Below are positions 8,633 through 17,384 of a stretch of 64,000 nucleotides of DNA, piece after piece. Within the stretch, counting starts at the first letter, position 1; every line of letters starts with the position of its first letter. Origin of the DNA: CAZBBC01 sp964489835 (GTDB taxonomy: Bacteria > Calditrichota > Calditrichia > JAJRVZ01); assembly GCA_964489835.1 (NCBI GenBank), contig CAZBBC010000007.1:23182-87181 (forward strand), in the 5' to 3' direction. The translations under genes were made by a program, and so were the position numbers. Under the pieces are notes generated by a model that searched no databases, was not told where the DNA came from, and worked only from the letters and a program-made list of their open reading frames with translations.

Positions 8633-8981
8633 AGAGCCTCACCTCCTGTTATTTAGTTTTTATAATTTCGATCCCTTGATAGGACATAGAAAATATGTTG
8701 CTACAGAAGGCGCAGCATGCTACTTCCCTACAAGCTCAGGCACATTACAATGCACCTCTACACATTCAGATATGAAAACCACGCCCCTTCATTTTCCTTA
8801 TTCCCTTATACGCTATACCTTTGGGCACGGCGCGCCGTGCCCCTACATGGACCACAATGTACCCTTATACCCGGAGGCGCATCGCAATACGCCTCTACCA
8901 ATGTTTAATCACTTCGGGATTTATGCAAATGCTCTTCTCGCTTTTCGCTCTTTGCATTACGCGCTCTACGCATCACGTCAT
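8633..8981 (+). repeat. Repeat-filled gap with CTACA-type palindromes and ACGC-rich heptamer-like repeats
   Basis: The 349-bp gap between the hemerythrin-like gene and hdrA-mvhD holds GGGCACGGCGCGCCGTGCCC followed by CTACA (about 8823-8848), GGCGCATCGCAATACGCC followed by TCTACA (about 8875-8898) and weaker copies near 8705-8765. Near 8950-8980 lies ATTACGCGCTCTACGCATCA, a member of the ACGC-rich repeats also seen at 13577, 14205 and 22845. No gene is visible. Confidence 0.75.
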
Positions 8982-11447
8982 TCAAACGGCCTCAGCCGGC
9001 TGTAGCACGGCCTCCCGTTTAACCTTTTTTAAGCGCTCTTTCTCTTCTTCCTTTTTTAGTATTTCCATTGTTTCTTTGACTTCTTTTTCAGTCACTTTCT
9101 TTCTTAGTTCTTCCACTTCTCTCATAACCCGACCGAATTTTTGTCCTTCTGCGGCAGAGATCCATTCTAACTGTAAGCGCTCGGGACGTATACCGAGCCG
9201 TTCCATTTTATTCCACAATTTCTCGATCCGGCGTTGGGTCCAGGTCACGGCATCGATATAATGGCAATCGGAAAAATGACATCCGGAGACGAGAACCATC
9301 GGTGCTCCATGTTTAAAGGCATGGATGATAAATTTTTCATCGACCCGTCCACTGCACATCGTTCGGATAAGCTGTATGTTTGGCGGGTACTGTATTCTGG
9401 ATGTCCCGGCAAGATCTCCGCCGGCATAGGAACACCAGTTACAGGCAAAGGCAACGACCTTTTCCATCGGCTTGTTCTCAAGAATAGAGTCAATCTGGGC
9501 GATCATCTGTAGATCGGTAAAATGACGCATAGTAATCGCATCCATCGTGCATTCCGCACCACATGTACCACAGCCGGCACAGGCAGCCTGAATGATATTC
9601 GGATAGATGCCCGCTTTTTTATCCGGTGGCTCAATGGCATGATAAGGACAGACACGGGCACAGACACCACAGAAATTACATAATTCTGTATCCAGCATCG
9701 CTGTTATTGCTTCGATTTTCACCCGTCCGGCATTAAGAATTATACTGGCCCTGGCAGCAGCAGCACTGGCCTGGGTAACACTATCTTTAACATCTTTGGG
9801 GGACTCCACGCATCCGGCATAGTAAATTCCCCGTGTCGGTGAATCGACCGGTTTCAATTTGGGATGTGATTCGAGCAAAAATCCATCGGCATTGCTCGAT
9901 AACGTGAGCAGCTGTTGCAGCGACTTCATATCTTTCCGTGGCTCCACACCAACAGAAAGAACGATCAAATCTGCTTCATGGATCCGTACCTTTCCACTGG
10001 TTGTATCCTCGACGCTCAGGAAGAGACTCTTTGTTTTTGGATCTTCCCATACATCACCTGGAATTCCCCGGATATAATTAACGCCGGATTCCTTACTTCT
10101 CATGTAGAGATCTTCAAATCCCTTACCAAAGGCGCGGATATCGATATAGAAAACTTCACATTGTACGTCCGGATAATGATCGGCTAACAGCAGCGTATCC
10201 TTGATCGTATTCATACAGCAGATATTACTGCAGTAATTCCTGCCCAATTTTTCCGAGCGGGAACCCACACACTGAATAAAGGCAATCTTTTTAGGTAAGG
10301 TATGGTCCGTTGGTCTTACAAAATGTCCTTCCGTAGGACCTCCGGCACAGATCAGGCGTTCAAATTCCATACTGGTTATCACATTTTCATACGAACGATA
10401 ACCGAATTCATCCATTTCCGTGGGATCATAAACATCCATTCCCGTGGCAACGATGATGGTTCCGACTTCCAGATCTATCATTTCATCCTGCATATCAAAA
10501 TCAATGCAGTCCTTATCACAAGCCTCCATACATTTACCACAGGCGATGGGATTATTGCCGAGACAATGCTCCATATCGATCAGATAAGCGGATGGCACGG
10601 CTTGTGGGAGCTCAATATAAATAGCTTTCCGGGATGAAAGACCCTGTTGATATTCATCAGGAACCGATACCGGGCAATCTTTCACACAATCGCCGCAGGC
10701 GGTACAGGCATTCTCATCTACGTATCGTGCTTTTTTACGTATTTTCACATGGAAATTTCCGATAAAACCGGACACATGTTCGATTTCGCTGTAGGCAAGA
10801 AGGTTAATTCTGGGATGTCGACCGACATCCATCATTTTAGGACCGAGAATTCATATGGAGCAATCCATGGTCGGATAGGTTTTATCAAGGGCGGCCATAA
10901 TACCACCGATACTGGGTTGTTTTTCAACCAGGTATACCTGATGACCCGCATCAGCCAGATCCAGTGCCGACTGAATACCGGCCACGCCGCCACCGATAAC
11001 CAGTGCCGTCCGAGTAACCGGTACTTCTGCTTCCATTTGCGGTTCAAGTTTCCGCGCTTTGGCCACGGCATTCCGAACCAGATCCTTGGCTTTTTCTGTG
11101 GCTTTCTCTTTTTCATCCTGGTGCACCCAGCTGCAGTGTTCGCGTATATTAGCCATTTCATAAAGATAGGGATTCAATCCGGCGTCAGCAATGCACTGTC
11201 GGAAAGTCGGTTCGTGAATCTTTGGCGTACAGGATGCAACAACCACCCGGTTTAATTGATGCTCCTTGATCGCCTTTTTGATCTCATTCTGTCCTGGATC
11301 GGCACAGGTGTACTTATTTCGGATCACCGCTACCACATCGTCCAGGGTTTCCGAATACTTGGACACTGCTTCCGTATCCACCGTGCCGGCAATGTTCAGA
11401 CCGCAATCACAGACAAACACACCAATACGAAGTTTTTCTTCTTCCAT
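8982..11447 (-). CDS. hdrA: Selenocysteine-containing HdrA fused to an MvhD domain
   Basis: The gene reads as one 821-residue protein if the in-frame TGA at 10853-10851 is selenocysteine 199. HdrA features run through it: an N-terminal Cys-containing domain (G-V-F-V-C-D-C-G), a FAD-binding Rossmann motif (V-I-G-G-G-V-A-G, about 153-160), D-C-S-I-Sec-I-L-G-P-K-M-M-D-V-G, C-T-A-C-G-D-C-V-K-D-C-P, C-L-G-N-N-P-I-A-C-G-K-C-M-E-A-C, and two more ferredoxin motifs near 590-640. The last about 130 residues are MvhD-like (F-A-C-N-W-C-S-Y, T-M-C-S-G-R-V-D, G-C-H-F-S-D-C-H-Y). HdrA holds the bifurcating flavin; MvhD connects it to an electron donor. I chose the ATG at 11447, with a GAGGGGG ribosome site, over a TTG at 11462. 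A SECIS hairpin lies at 10813-10830. Confidence 0.92.
10813..10830 (-). promoter_or_regulatory. Bacterial SECIS hairpin of hdrA-mvhD
   Basis: On the coding strand GGATGTCGGTCGACATCC forms a perfect 7-bp stem (GGATGTC/GACATCC) with a GGTC loop. The loop begins 27 nt after the UGA, inside the distance range of bacterial SECIS elements, and GGUC is also the loop of the E. coli fdhF element. It lies in the coding sequence for M-D-V-G-R-H-P. Confidence 0.85.
10851..10853 (-). other. In-frame UGA read as selenocysteine (Sec199 of HdrA-MvhD)
   Basis: The codon splits two perfectly in-frame halves of one HdrA protein at the motif D-C-S-I-[U]-I-L-G-P-K-M-M, where HdrA family members have Cys or Sec. 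Confidence 0.9.
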
Positions 11448-11499
11448 CCTGTTCCCCCTCAAAGGGATTGGTAAAATATTAATGGTAAAGCGCCGTATA

Positions 11500-11785
11500 C
11501 TGCGCCATTACTTATTCCGGCGCATCACAACGCGCCTCTACTCATTCGGACATGTAAACCATGTCCTTACACGCTCTTCTCTTTTCCTACTTCTTACTTC
11601 TTACTTTAGACGGGTCACCGACCCGTCTCCTCGATTTCCTTATACCTTATACCTTTGGGCACGGCACGCCGTACCCCTACATTTTCAGGCGCATGGCAAT
11701 GCGCCGCTATATATATCGTGCCCTGTGTTCTCGGGCGGGCACGGCACGCCGTGCCCCTACATGTAGAGGCGCATGGTAATGCGCC
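11500..11785 (+). repeat. CTACA-type palindrome cluster between hdrD-like gene and hdrA-mvhD
   Basis: The gap (11448-11791) holds at least five copies: GGCGCATCACAACGCGCC, GACATGTAAACCATGTCC, GGGCACGGCACGCCGTACCC, GGGCACGGCACGCCGTGCCC (about 11739-11758) and GGCGCATGGTAATGCGCC (about 11767-11785). Each is followed by TCTAC, CCTAC or TTAC on the plus strand. Two sub-types alternate: GGGCACGG...CCGTGCCC and GGCGCAT...ATGCGCC. No gene is visible here. Confidence 0.82.
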
Positions 11786-11791
11786 TCTACA

Positions 11792-12934
11792 TTATTGCAA
11801 ACTCTCGCCGATGACCTCGGTTAAATCCCTGACTTCGACGGATACCTCTTCACTCAGTTTTTGATCTTGCAGGGCACATTTAAAATGGATCTGGCATTTG
11901 GCACAACTGGTAACCAGAATATCGGCACTGGTAGCGGCTGCTTCATGTAAGCGATTAGCCTGTATCTGTTTCGATACCTGGGAACAATTCATCCAACCGG
12001 AGACTCCGCAACATATGGAACGTTTATGATGATGCCCCATTTCAGAAAAATCGATGCCCGAAACCGATTTGAGAACTTCTCTTGGTGGTTCATAAATGTT
12101 CATATGACGCCCCAGACGGCAGGGATCCTGAAAGGTAACCTTTAATGGCTCGCTTTTAAGATTAGGTTTTTTTAATGAAATCTGTTGTTCTAAAAACTCG
12201 CTGATATGAAATACTTCATATTCCTGTTTACCAAGATAGCGGGGATAATCAACTTTGAGTGTCCGGTAACATTCCGGGCAAGAAGTAATTATTTTTTTAG
12301 CTTTGGAATTTTTTATCTGTTCAATATTTGCGGTGGCCAGATTTTGAAAAGTCTGAACATCACCATTCCAATACGAATCATGTCCACAGCATTTTTCATC
12401 AACAAGCAACTGCGGTTTAATATCAAAGTAGTTCAGTATTTTTAAAGTATTACGGGCGATATTCATTGCATTCATTTCAATGTCGGAAAATATTACATCG
12501 AAATAAGGCAGGCAGCCCATGAAATACAGATATTCACTATCTTTGGATGTCTGGAATTCTCCGTTTAATCCGCTCAGTCGATTCTGTTTCAAGTTTGGGG
12601 CCATCATGATGCGGGAAATAGATTCAAGAACACCCCCGTGAGAACAGGTTCCTTCGCGATTTTCGATCCCTTTAAACTGGCGGATTAAGAGAATAAAATC
12701 AATATATTTAATATCTGAAGGGCACACCTCATCACAACGTTTACAGGTTAAACAGGACCAGAGATCTTTATTCGAATAGGCATCCGGGTGGGTGTTGTGT
12801 AAGGTTCCGGTTAATATTTGCCTTGGAGAGAATGTCTGTGAGTATCTGGATACCGGGCAGGTTCCCGTACACTTACCGCATTCCAGGCAACTATAGGCGT
12901 TGGTTTCCCGAATAAGTTTTTGATCAATTTGCAT
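11792..12934 (-). CDS. HdrD-like iron-sulfur protein (HdrC-HdrB fusion)
   Basis: The N-terminal third has two [4Fe-4S] motifs, C-L-E-C-G-K-C-T-G-T-C-P (about residues 16-27) and C-L-T-C-K-R-C-D-E-V-C-P (about 61-72), as in HdrC. The rest has two CCG domains as in HdrB: Y-F-M-G-C-L-P, E-K-C-C-G-H-D, S-C-P-E-C-Y, then D-P-C-R-L-G-R-H, I-C-C-G-V-S-G and S-C-A-K-C-Q. The total of 380 residues fits HdrD-type or glycolate-oxidase-like Fe-S proteins. The cluster thus encodes two different CCG-type acceptor modules, this fusion and the separate HdrBC pair, alongside two HdrA proteins. It lies between mvhD and hdrA-mvhD, same orientation. The reduced substrate is unknown. Confidence 0.88.
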   Translation of the reverse strand: MQIDQKLIRETNAYSCLECGKCTGTCPVSRYSQTFSPRQILTGTLHNTHPDAYSNKDLWSCLTCKRCDEVCPSDIKYIDFILLIRQFKGIENREGTCSHGGVLESISRIMMAPNLKQNRLSGLNGEFQTSKDSEYLYFMGCLPYFDVIFSDIEMNAMNIARNTLKILNYFDIKPQLLVDEKCCGHDSYWNGDVQTFQNLATANIEQIKNSKAKKIITSCPECYRTLKVDYPRYLGKQEYEVFHISEFLEQQISLKKPNLKSEPLKVTFQDPCRLGRHMNIYEPPREVLKSVSGIDFSEMGHHHKRSICCGVSGWMNCSQVSKQIQANRLHEAAATSADILVTSCAKCQIHFKCALQDQKLSEEVSVEVRDLTEVIGESLQ

Positions 12935-13063
12935 AATTCATTTCGCTATTTTTTATCATACGGCCATTTCCCACAACGTCATTCCGAATCCCCGATTAAA
13001 CGGGATCTCGAAATAACCAATTAAACTTCCTCAATGATTTTTTATCAATTAAATCTTCTGTAA

Positions 13064-13558
13064 TTATTGTTCACTTATCTCACTGATCAATTCTGATTCC
13101 AAGGCTTCTTGTTTATAGACGATACCCCTTGTCAGCGGACTGGGGCCTAGTTTTTTTACCTGGGCCACCATCTCCCTGACAATACGGGCAAACTTGGGAA
13201 ATTCAGCGGCAGAGATAAATTCCTGACGGATACGGTCATCTTCAAAACCAAGCATACGTACAATTTTTTCCAGTTTTTTATACTGCTCGGCTGCTTTTCT
13301 TGCCCCAAAACTATAATGACAATCTTCAAAGTGGCAACCGGAAATCAGTACACCATCTGCACCCATGGCCAGAGCCTTCAGTACAAAACCCGGATCGACC
13401 CGGCCCATGCACATCGTCCGTATAATCCTCACATTCGGCGGGTATTGCAGACGATTAATTCCTGCAGAATCCGCGGCCGGATAACTACACCAGTTACAGG
13501 CAAATACAACGATTTTAGGCTCAAAATCCTGATTCTTTTTTTGTTGTTGTTTTGTCAT
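13064..13558 (-). CDS. mvhD: MvhD-type [2Fe-2S] electron-transfer subunit
   Basis: This 164-residue protein has the MvhD/hydrogenase iron-sulfur subunit pattern: F-A-C-N-W-C-S-Y, T-M-C-M-G-R-V-D and G-C-H-F-E-D-C-H-Y. MvhD carries a [2Fe-2S] cluster and links HdrA to a hydrogenase or other dehydrogenase. Here it uses Cys at positions where some methanogen homologues (VhuD) have Sec. No hydrogenase subunits (MvhA/MvhG) are in the window, so its partner must be another enzyme, perhaps Kor or a soluble donor. It is closely similar to the C-terminal domain of the nearby HdrA-MvhD. It lies downstream of the long hdrA, separated by the four-helix-bundle insert. Confidence 0.88.
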   Translation of the reverse strand: MTKQQQKKNQDFEPKIVVFACNWCSYPAADSAGINRLQYPPNVRIIRTMCMGRVDPGFVLKALAMGADGVLISGCHFEDCHYSFGARKAAEQYKKLEKIVRMLGFEDDRIRQEFISAAEFPKFARIVREMVAQVKKLGPSPLTRGIVYKQEALESELISEISEQ

Positions 13559-13576
13559 TCTTGCACCCTATTATCG

Positions 13577-13627
13577 TGAAGCGTTGAGCGTAGAGCGTTT
13601 AGCGTTGAGCGTTGAGCGTTGAGCGTC
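13577..13627 (+). repeat. Short tandem repeat (GCGTTGA/GCGTAGA heptamers)
   Basis: Seven near-identical heptamers occur in tandem, e.g. GAAGCGTTGAGCGTAGAGCG followed by three GTTGAGC units. Read on the minus strand it resembles the ACGCTCTACGCTTTACGC array at 14205-14262, so the two arrays bracket the four-helix-bundle gene in inverted orientation. Confidence 0.75.
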
Positions 13628-13671
13628 TAAAATACTCTGAAATCTGAATAGTCAACGAAAAAACCACGATA

Positions 13672-14091
13672 TTAATTACTTAACTTCCATTTATTAGCAT
13701 TTGACATCATTATCGTCAACATTCGACATATATGATCATACTCATCTTTAAGGTTCTCAAAATGCTTCTTTTCCAAATATTCACAATTAAAAGCGAAATG
13801 GAGCCAAACCTCAGTTTCAGCAGATTCACTATCCGCATCACTTAATTTGCTGATAAAATGGGCTGGATATCGTCTTTTTAGCCAAGCTTCTGCAATATTA
13901 CTACAGACCGAACGTGATGCGCGTCTGATTTGATCTGTCAGAGAATACCTCTCTTCAGCAGGCCATTTTCTTGATAAATTATATATTAGCATTGCTGATT
14001 TAAAAGCTATTCTGAATACTTCCAAATCATAATAACTAAGCGCGAGCCTTGACACCTTTTTAGAATTGTGCATTTTATGATGTTCTTTCAT
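13672..14091 (-). CDS. Four helix bundle protein (S23/IVS-encoded family)
   Basis: The protein matches the family of small four-helix-bundle proteins first seen in 23S rRNA intervening sequences: D-L-E-V-F-R-I-A-F-K, L-T-D-Q-I-R-R-A-S-R-S-V-C-S-N-I-A-E-A, and E-T-E-V-W-L. I placed the start at the ATG at 14091, close to where family similarity begins; a TTG at 14187 would add 32 residues lying in ACGC-rich repeat DNA. Members occur alone in many genomes and are related to the Avd protein of diversity-generating retroelements, but function is unproven. It interrupts the otherwise tight redox cluster and is flanked by inverted heptamer-like arrays, suggesting a late insertion. Confidence 0.85.
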   Translation of the reverse strand: MKEHHKMHNSKKVSRLALSYYDLEVFRIAFKSAMLIYNLSRKWPAEERYSLTDQIRRASRSVCSNIAEAWLKRRYPAHFISKLSDADSESAETEVWLHFAFNCEYLEKKHFENLKDEYDHICRMLTIMMSNANKWKLSN

Positions 14092-14129
14092 TTTGTCAAA
14101 GAGAATCCCGTAAACATCTCTTCCTGTTT

Positions 14130-14265
14130 CACGCGCTACACACCACGCGTAACGCTTCACAAGATTGCTATGCACATTCAATGCCAATGTCTAAGATCAA
14201 TATCTCTTCTCGTAAAACGTTCTACGCATCACGCTCTACGCTTTACGCCCCACGCCCTACGAAAT
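14130..14265 (+). repeat. ACGC-rich heptamer-like repeat array
   Basis: Units such as ACGCATCACGCTCTACGC and TTTACGCCCCACGCCCTACG are strung together at about 14205-14262, with outliers near 14137-14160. Relatives occur at 8950-8975 and 22845-22870. The array runs to the 3' end of the long hdrA gene. Confidence 0.7.
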
Positions 14266-14268
14266 ACA

Positions 14269-17200
14269 CTATTCGATTAAAAACGCCTCCAGCATCGATT
14301 CAATTTGCTCGTCGCGAAAATGATGAATATCAATCGCACCGGTTGGACAATACGTTGAACAGGTACCACAACCTTCACATAGTGCTTCATTTACTTCGGC
14401 TACCATAACCGTGCCACTATCTGTCAGTTTTATGGCCCCATATTCACAGACATCCACACAGGTTCCGCATCCCCGGCAGAGTTCCTTCTGTACATAGGAA
14501 GTGATCGGCTCCATCCAAATGGTGGCGCGGGATAATAAGGCATCAACTTTCGCTGCTACGGCATTGGCCTGGGCGATTGAATCTGCAATATCTTTAGGAC
14601 CCTGGGCACAACCGGCAATAAATACGCCCTGGATGTTTGTTTCCACCGGTCCGAACTTGGGGTGTTTTTCCATTAAAAAACCGTCCATACCAACCGGAAC
14701 TTTTATAAATTTTTGGATTTCCTCTATCGATTTTACCGCCGGCCGCATGCCCACTGAAAGTACGAGAAGATCACAGGGAATTTCAATATCTGCCTGAAGA
14801 ACAGAATCAGTGAAATGTATGGCTTCCAACAGTTCGCTGCCGATAAGGCGGGGCTCATTTTCCGGTTTGAAACGGATAAAAGTAACTCCCCGTTCTCTTG
14901 CCTCACGATACATCGTCTCCGCTTCATGGTGATAAACACGAATATCGCGGTTAAAAATGGTCACATGAACACCCATTTTGCGCAGGTCAATGGCCTGTTT
15001 AATAGCTGCCTGACAACAGTATCTGGAGCATTCAGGAATGCCTTCGGCACCTCTGGAACCAACACACTGGATATAGGCCACATGCTGGACCGGTTTTCCT
15101 TCAAAGAGTGGTTTTTTTGCTGATGGAAACCATTTCTCCATTTCCATATTGGTGATGACATTCGGGAATTTCAGAAATCCAAATTCCCCCTCATTCGGTT
15201 GATACATTTGGAATCCCGTTGCCAACACAATCGCTCCTGATTCTAAAGGGGGAGGAGCTATCTGACCATCATGTGGCTTAAGTTTCACTTTAAAATTTCC
15301 GACATAACCACTGATCTCAGCAATCGTAGTCTGTGTGAATATTTTAATATCCCGCTCGTAAATTTCTTTCAATTTATCCTGGATCAAGGATTCACCCGGT
15401 TTTCCACTGGGATATATTGAATGCAGCTGTTTGGTCGTACCACCGAGATGCTCATCTCGTTCAACTACAATGACATTATAATCACGCCGGGCCAGTTGAA
15501 TTGCCGTTTCCAATCCGGCAATACCGCCGCCGATAACCAGAACATTATGGCCAATTTCCATCTCTTTTGGTTCTAATGGTTCCAGTTTACGTGCTCGTGC
15601 AACCGCCATGCGAATCAAATCTTTAGCTTTATCTGTTGCCGCTCCCGGGTCTTGCTGATGTACCCATGAACAATGGTCACGGATATTAGCCATTTCAAAC
15701 AAATACGGATTAAGTCCTATACTGCGTAGGGTTTCACGAAAAATCGGCTCATGGGTCCGAGGCGTACAAGCAGCGATTACCACACGATTTAGTTTATTTT
15801 CCAGCACTTTCTCTTGAATGCTCCGTTGCGTGCTTTCAGAACAGGCAAATAATAAATCTTCGGAGTAGACGACATGTTCCAATTGGGTGGCATAGGTCTT
15901 CAGTTGTCCAACATCGATAACACCGGCAATATTCGAGCCGCAGTGGCATACAAATACACCAATGCGCAGCGGACCTCCATAATCATAATCCGGTATTTCC
16001 TCTTTAATATCAGGTAGCTTATGTGCTGTCAGATATTGTGAAGCACGAATGGCTGTACCAGAAGCCTCGGCGATGGAATCGGTAATATCCTTTGGTCCGG
16101 TGGAACATCCGCAGAGAAATACACCCTCACGGGTAGCGCTTATCGGTTCACCACAGGAATCAGCGGGAGAGAAGAAACCACGCTTATCGGTTTTAATACC
16201 CAGTATTTTTGCCAGATCATGAGATCCTGTGGCAGGGACCAGTGCTTCGGAGAGGATAACCATTTCGGTACGAATACGATCGGTCTTGCCCGTATCCACA
16301 TTTTCTGATAGAATGATCAGGTCTCCTGATTGGGGATCCTCTTCAACCCGTGATGGTTTTCCCTTCACAAAATTAACGTTTGCTTCGTGCATCGCACGGT
16401 AATAGAATTGTTCAAATCCTTTACCAAAGGCACGGATGTCTATATAAAAAACATCGATTTGTGCGGATGGATTTGCTTCCCGGATCAGAAGGGCGCTTTT
16501 CATCGCATTCATACAGCAAATCCGGCTGCAGTAAGGTATATCCCGGTGAATACAACGTGAACCGACACATTGAATAAAGGAGATATGATTGGGTTCTTTT
16601 TCGTCGGTAAAACGCAGCAGTTTTCCTGCAGTGGGACCGCCCGGGCTGAGTAGTCTTTCTAGCTCAATACTATTTACGACATTCTGAAAACGGGTATAGC
16701 CATATTCACTGGCTTCTCTCGGATCATAATAGTCGATACCGGTGGCGCAAATGACCGCTCCAACCTCTAAATCAACGATCTCGTCCGGCATGTCCAGATC
16801 AATGCAGTTTTTCTGACACGCCTCCATACATTTTCCGCAGGCGATCGGGTTTGTTCCCAGACAATCCTCGGCATTTCGCACATAAGCCGAGGGCACGGCC
16901 TGGGCAAAGGGTGAGAAAATAGCCCGCCGCAGAGCAAGACCTTCATCAAATTCATTGGGTTGAAGAATGGGGCAAACACTGGCACATTCACCGCAGGCGG
17001 TACATTCACTTTCATCGACAAAGCGGGCTTTGCGAACGACTTTTACCTTAAAGTTGCCCGGTTTACCTTTGAGCGCCACTACCTCTGAATTTGTGAGCAG
17101 TTTAATATTGGGATGTCGACCGACATCCATCATCTTCGGCCCTAAAATTCATATGGCGCAATCCATGCTGGGAAATGTTTTATCCAGCTTGGCCATTGTA

Positions 17201-17334
17201 CCGCCGATACTTGGCTGGCGTTCCACCAGATATACCTGGAACTGAGCACCGGCCAGATCCAGCGCTGCCTGAATACCGGCAATACCCCCACCGATTATTA
17301 AGGCGCCTTTCGGGCCATTCGCTACACTCGCCAT
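14269..17334 (-). CDS. hdrA: Selenocysteine-containing HdrA, double-module form (1021 residues)
   Basis: One protein of 1021 residues results if the in-frame TGA at 17151-17149 is read as selenocysteine 62. Module one: a FAD motif (I-I-G-G-G-I-A-G), M-D-C-A-I-Sec-I-L-G-P-K-M-M-D-V-G, then C-T-A-C-G-E-C-A-S-V-C-P and C-L-G-T-N-P-I-A-C-G-K-C-M-E-A-C. From about residue 390 a second HdrA module starts (G-V-F-V-C-H-C-G, second FAD motif V-I-G-G-G-I-A-G) but lacks the Sec/Cys motif. The end has two ferredoxin motifs (C-R-G-C-G-T-C-V-D-V-C and C-E-G-C-G-T-C-S-T-Y-C). The ATG at 17334 is preceded by AGGAG. The gene lies 50 bp after korC, linking Kor to Hdr. A SECIS hairpin lies at 17111-17128. Confidence 0.92.
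17111..17128 (-). promoter_or_regulatory. Bacterial SECIS hairpin of the long hdrA
   Basis: The coding strand has the same 18 nt as the other copy, GGATGTCGGTCGACATCC: 7-bp stem and GGTC loop, with the loop starting 27 nt after the UGA. Flanking codons differ between the two genes, so identity is concentrated at the hairpin. Confidence 0.85.
17149..17151 (-). other. In-frame UGA read as selenocysteine (Sec62 of long HdrA)
   Basis: The codon sits in D-C-A-I-[U]-I-L-G-P-K-M-M, exactly homologous to the UGA of the other hdrA gene. Both halves are in frame and highly family-like. Confidence 0.9.
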
Positions 17335-17384
17335 TTATCTCCTGACATTTTAAGGTGAATAAAAATGTTATCGATTATCTGGGT

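Noticed and set aside
10851..10853. UGA in hdrA as a nonsense mutation or sequencing error
   Set aside because: Both hdrA genes have the same codon at the same family position, each with an identical hairpin at the same distance; two independent errors are very unlikely.
13577..13627. CRISPR array
   Set aside because: Units are about 7 bp, contiguous and without unique spacers; no cas genes are present.
13672..14187. Diversity-generating retroelement (Avd-like protein)
   Set aside because: No reverse transcriptase, template repeat or variable repeat is visible; the protein fits the stand-alone four-helix-bundle family.
17149..17151. UGA reassigned genome-wide (e.g. to Gly or Trp)
   Set aside because: Many genes here end at TGA where the family ends (both korA-type and hdrB, korB, pgi), and no other gene needs read-through.
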